From NCBI RefSeq assembly GCF_018687595.1, contig NZ_CP061298.1, forward strand, positions 806,001 to 870,000: DNA of 64,000 nt. The letters run 5' to 3'. The DNA comes from Polynucleobacter paludilacus (GTDB lineage: Bacteria; Pseudomonadota; Gammaproteobacteria; Burkholderiales; Burkholderiaceae). Positions 61,670 through 64,000 of this stretch are shown piece after piece. Below the pieces are notes generated by a model, which worked only from the letters and a program-made list of their open reading frames with translations, was not told where the DNA came from and did no database searches. Position numbers and translations under genes: made by a program. The stretch's first letter is position 1. Each line of letters starts with the position of its first letter.

Positions 61670-63028
61670 TCAAGTCTCGGCTATTAGGTCATGCCCTTGG
61701 GCCTCAATTACCGTCGCACGGACAAATTCGCCAGCTCGATAACGCTTAGAAGGCTTGCTTGGGGGCAAAACCCTCACCAAACCATCAATTTCAGGGGCAT
61801 CGCCAGCGGTTCGACCGATTCCGCCTGCTTCATCTACTCGGTCAATCAAGATCTGAATGCGTTTACCAAGCTTCTTTGTCAAACGGTGAATCGAGATTTC
61901 TTCGGCTTTTTCCATAAATCGGGCTTGCCGTTCATTGCGGATTGCCTCTGGCACGGGGTTGGCTAACTCATTAGCGGCGGCACCGGCCACTGGTGAATAG
62001 GCAAAACAGCCAGCGCGATCAATCTCGGCCTCATCCAGGAAATCCAGTAAATACTGAAACTCTTCCTCAGTTTCACCTGGAAAGCCAGCGATGAAGGTAC
62101 TGCGAATAACCAAATCGGGACAAGCAGCACGCCATGCCTGAATGCGCTCGAGGTTTTTCTCACCACTAGCAGGTCGCTTCATGCGTTTCAGCACATCAGG
62201 ATGAGCATGTTGCAAAGGAATATCTAAATAAGGCAAGACACCATAACCATGATCTGAAAACTCTGCCATCAAGGGCAGGATCTCATCAACATGAGGATAT
62301 GGGTAAACGTAGTGCAGTCTGACCCAGGCTTGATGTTTACGAGCAATCGCATTCAAGGCATTCACTAAATCAAACAAGCGAGTTTTCACTGGCTTGCCGT
62401 CCCAAAAACCGGTGCGATATTGAATGTCGACACCATAGGCACTAGTGTCTTGAGAAACAACGAGTAATTCTTTTACACCTGACTCAAAGAGTCTTTCTGC
62501 TTCCAGTAATACCTCACCAATTGGTCGTGAAACTAAATCACCCCGCATGCTTGGAATAATGCAGAAGGTACAGCGATGATTGCAGCCTTCTGAGATTTTC
62601 AAGTACGCATAGTGCTTTGGAGTTAACTTGACCCCGATCGGTGGCAAGAGATCGGTAAAGGGATCATGTGGTTTAGGGAGATGTTGATGAATGGCCTGCA
62701 TGACCTCATCAGTAGCGTGAGGGCCGGTTACTGCAAGAACCTTCGGATGAATACTCTGAATGAGATCTGAACCATCCGCATTCTTACGGGCGCCAAGACA
62801 GCCCGTGACAATCACTTTGCCGTTCTCAGCAAGGGCTTCACCAATCGCATTTAAGCTTTCTTCAACGGCAGAATCGATGAACCCGCAGGTATTGACCACG
62901 ACTAAGTCAGCACCGGAATAATCCTTAGCCGTCTCGTACCCTTCAGCGCTTAATTGCGTGAGGATGAGTTCAGAATCAACTAAAGCCTTAGGGCAGCCTA
63001 AGGATACAAAGCCAACTTTTCCTGCCAC
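61670..63028 (-). CDS. rimO: Ribosomal protein S12 methylthiotransferase
   Basis: This radical-SAM enzyme methylthiolates Asp88 of ribosomal protein S12. The N-terminal UPF0004 domain has [17 protein letters not shown] and two more cluster cysteines ([18 protein letters not shown]); the radical-SAM triad is CNHRCTFC in [17 protein letters not shown] near residues 149-165; a TRAM domain ends the protein. The frame starts at TTG 63079 inside phaR; the GTG at 63028, two bases after the phaR stop, gives 452 residues and fits the family. It separates phaR from the thiolase. Confidence 0.94.
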   Translation of the reverse strand: MAGKVGFVSLGCPKALVDSELILTQLSAEGYETAKDYSGADLVVVNTCGFIDSAVEESLNAIGEALAENGKVIVTGCLGARKNADGSDLIQSIHPKVLAVTGPHATDEVMQAIHQHLPKPHDPFTDLLPPIGVKLTPKHYAYLKISEGCNHRCTFCIIPSMRGDLVSRPIGEVLLEAERLFESGVKELLVVSQDTSAYGVDIQYRTGFWDGKPVKTRLFDLVNALNAIARKHQAWVRLHYVYPYPHVDEILPLMAEFSDHGYGVLPYLDIPLQHAHPDVLKRMKRPASGEKNLERIQAWRAACPDLVIRSTFIAGFPGETEEEFQYLLDFLDEAEIDRAGCFAYSPVAGAAANELANPVPEAIRNERQARFMEKAEEISIHRLTKKLGKRIQILIDRVDEAGGIGRTAGDAPEIDGLVRVLPPSKPSKRYRAGEFVRATVIEAQGHDLIAET

Positions 63029-63029
63029 G

Positions 63030-63587
63030 TTATTCTTTTTCTGCTGATTTGGTTTGGGGGGTAAAGGGGAAGTTGCCAAATAGGCCCTGCGATCCTTGCA
63101 TTTGCTCTTGCATCTTCACGAACAAATCTTTACTTTGATCCATATAGGTACCCATCAGGTTCTGCATGAGCGGATTTTGCATACTCAGTAGCTGAGACCA
63201 AGCATCGGGAGCGTTAGAGCCCATTCCCTTGGATTGGTCACTGAGCTTGTTATGGATATCAACAAAAGACTGCATAGTCTTTTCGAGGTAATTACCCATG
63301 AGACCTTGCATGGAGTTTCCGTAAAAGCGGATGATTTGAGAAAGCGTTTGGCTTGAGAAAACAGGTGCACCACCCGCCTCCTCCTCCAGAATGATCTGTA
63401 GCAAAATATTGCGTGTCAGATCTTCCTCAGTTTTAGCATCCAGCACTTTGAAGACTGCATTGGCCATCACCAGACCTTTAATGTCACTTAAGGTGACGTA
63501 GGTGCTCGTTTGAGTATCGTAGAGGCGACGATTTGGATACTTCTTGATCAATCGCTCTTCACCAACTCGTTTTGCGCGGGTAGCCAT
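63030..63587 (-). CDS. phaR: Polyhydroxyalkanoate synthesis repressor PhaR
   Basis: This is a 185-residue PHB-sensing repressor. The N-terminal PHB/PHA accumulation regulator domain shows [22 protein letters not shown] (residues 12-33) followed by the tandem helical domain and an amphipathic [13 protein letters not shown] tail. In PHA producers it represses phasin genes until polymer accumulates. It lies between a phaB-type reductase and rimO. Confidence 0.94.
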   Translation of the reverse strand: MATRAKRVGEERLIKKYPNRRLYDTQTSTYVTLSDIKGLVMANAVFKVLDAKTEEDLTRNILLQIILEEEAGGAPVFSSQTLSQIIRFYGNSMQGLMGNYLEKTMQSFVDIHNKLSDQSKGMGSNAPDAWSQLLSMQNPLMQNLMGTYMDQSKDLFVKMQEQMQGSQGLFGNFPFTPQTKSAEKE

Positions 63588-63631
63588 AAATAGTCCTCAG
63601 TCTGCTTTGTCTTTACTGCAATGCAATAAAG

Positions 63632-63646
63632 GGGCTAGTGTAGCCC
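63632..63646 (-). terminator. Hairpin after phaB, possible weak terminator
   Basis: A 6-bp inverted repeat GGGCTA/TAGCCC with a 3-base loop lies 37 bases after the reductase stop codon on the minus strand, followed by CCTTTATT. The T run is short, so this may attenuate rather than fully stop transcription into phaR. Confidence 0.35.
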
Positions 63647-63682
63647 TAGTTTGGATCAGGGTAAAGAGCCAGGAACGACTGT

Positions 63683-64000
63683 TTAGCCAGTATGAATGCC
63701 GCCATTCAGCGAAAAGTCTGCGCCAGTTGCATACCCACTATCGCCAGAGGCAATCCAGCAACAAATAGAAGCGATTTCATCTGGGGTGCCCAAACGCTTC
63801 ACTGGAATGCCAGCCACGATCTTTTCGAGTACATCTTCACGAATGGCCTTCACCATGTCTGTGCCCACATAGCCAGGGGAAACTGTATTGACGGTTACGC
63901 CTTTAGTGGCAACCTCTTGAGCCAAAGCCATCGTGAAACCATGCAAACCTGCTTTAGCAGTGGAATAGTTGCACTGTCCAAACTGACCCTTTTGTCCATT
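63683..64000 (-). CDS. phaB: Acetoacetyl-CoA reductase, C-terminal part (cut by window edge)
   Basis: This is the C-terminal 105 residues of a short-chain dehydrogenase; the start lies beyond the right edge. The visible catalytic YSTAKAG and the preceding QKGQFGQCN segment match the PhaB family that reduces acetoacetyl-CoA to (R)-3-hydroxybutyryl-CoA with NADPH. The tail VNTVSPGYVGTDMVKAI and SDSGYATGADFSLNGGIHTG agree. With phaR and a thiolase beside it, this points to polyhydroxybutyrate storage; the synthase phaC is not in the window. Confidence 0.93.
   Translation of the reverse strand, partial: NGQKGQFGQCNYSTAKAGLHGFTMALAQEVATKGVTVNTVSPGYVGTDMVKAIREDVLEKIVAGIPVKRLGTPDEIASICCWIASGDSGYATGADFSLNGGIHTG

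Overview
The window looks like chromosomal DNA of a free-living freshwater betaproteobacterium of the Burkholderiaceae, most likely Polynucleobacter or a close relative. Grounds for this are the moderate GC content, very tight packing with many 1-4 bp overlaps, frequent TTG/GTG starts, and gene orders typical of Burkholderiales (purF-metZ; tig-clpP-clpX-lon; pyrG-kdsA-eno-ftsB; ispD-ispF; mltG-tmk-holB-tatD; phaB-phaR beside a thiolase). The genus is inferred from gene content and style, not from a marker comparison. I see no insertion sequence, prophage, integron, CRISPR array or plasmid function; nearly everything is core or near-core genome. The window cuts a gene at each end: purF at the left and a phaB-like reductase at the right. 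|| Layout. 1-3446: purF tail, metZ, then a convergent molybdate-type modB-modC pair without modA. 3527-8177: a same-strand run of three YeeE/YedE-type membrane proteins, a DUF442 sulfurtransferase, a thioesterase, tRNA 2-selenouridine synthase (mnmH) and a queuosine-precursor transporter (yhhQ), which reads as chalcogen uptake feeding wobble-base tRNA modification. 8291-17000: a ybiT-type ABC-F protein, DUF1289/FemAB-like pair, gloA, bolA, yciB, msrB-selO, a PaaI thioesterase, an NRDE protein and ygfZ. 16973-21894: mltG-tmk-holB-tatD, a translationally coupled exported ankyrin protein and a small K+-channel-like protein. 21909-26175: HNH nuclease, yqiA-like esterase, glxR, kdgT and hyi, the last three forming a C3/sugar-acid module. 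26304-31320: the most accessory-looking stretch, with exported proteins of unknown role, an M48 lipoprotease, and a hydrolase / TolC-like / Ala-Ser-Thr-rich protein series ending at a strong palindromic terminator. 31329-33112: tRNA-Asp, -Glu and -Ala beside gltX. || 33177-38357: hslO, then pyrG-kdsA-eno-ftsB. 38430-42705: a DUF2147 protein, a superinfection-immunity-like small membrane protein, acnB and a spermidine-synthase-like protein. 42716-54544: purL, an unusually short PpiD, tRNA-Val, lon, clpX, clpP, tig and tRNA-Leu; read on the minus strand this is the classic proteostasis cluster tig-clpP-clpX-lon-(tRNA-Val)-ppiD, with a sigma-32-like promoter before lon. 54655-64000: ispF-ispD, mfd-serB, and a minus-strand series phaB-phaR-rimO-thiolase for polyhydroxyalkanoate metabolism with rimO inserted. 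|| I found no obvious undescribed defence or mobile system. The points most worth a second look are the YedE-MnmH-YhhQ cluster, the PpiD that has lost its parvulin domain, the hyi-kdgT-glxR module and the hydrolase/TolC-like/low-complexity exported protein cluster.
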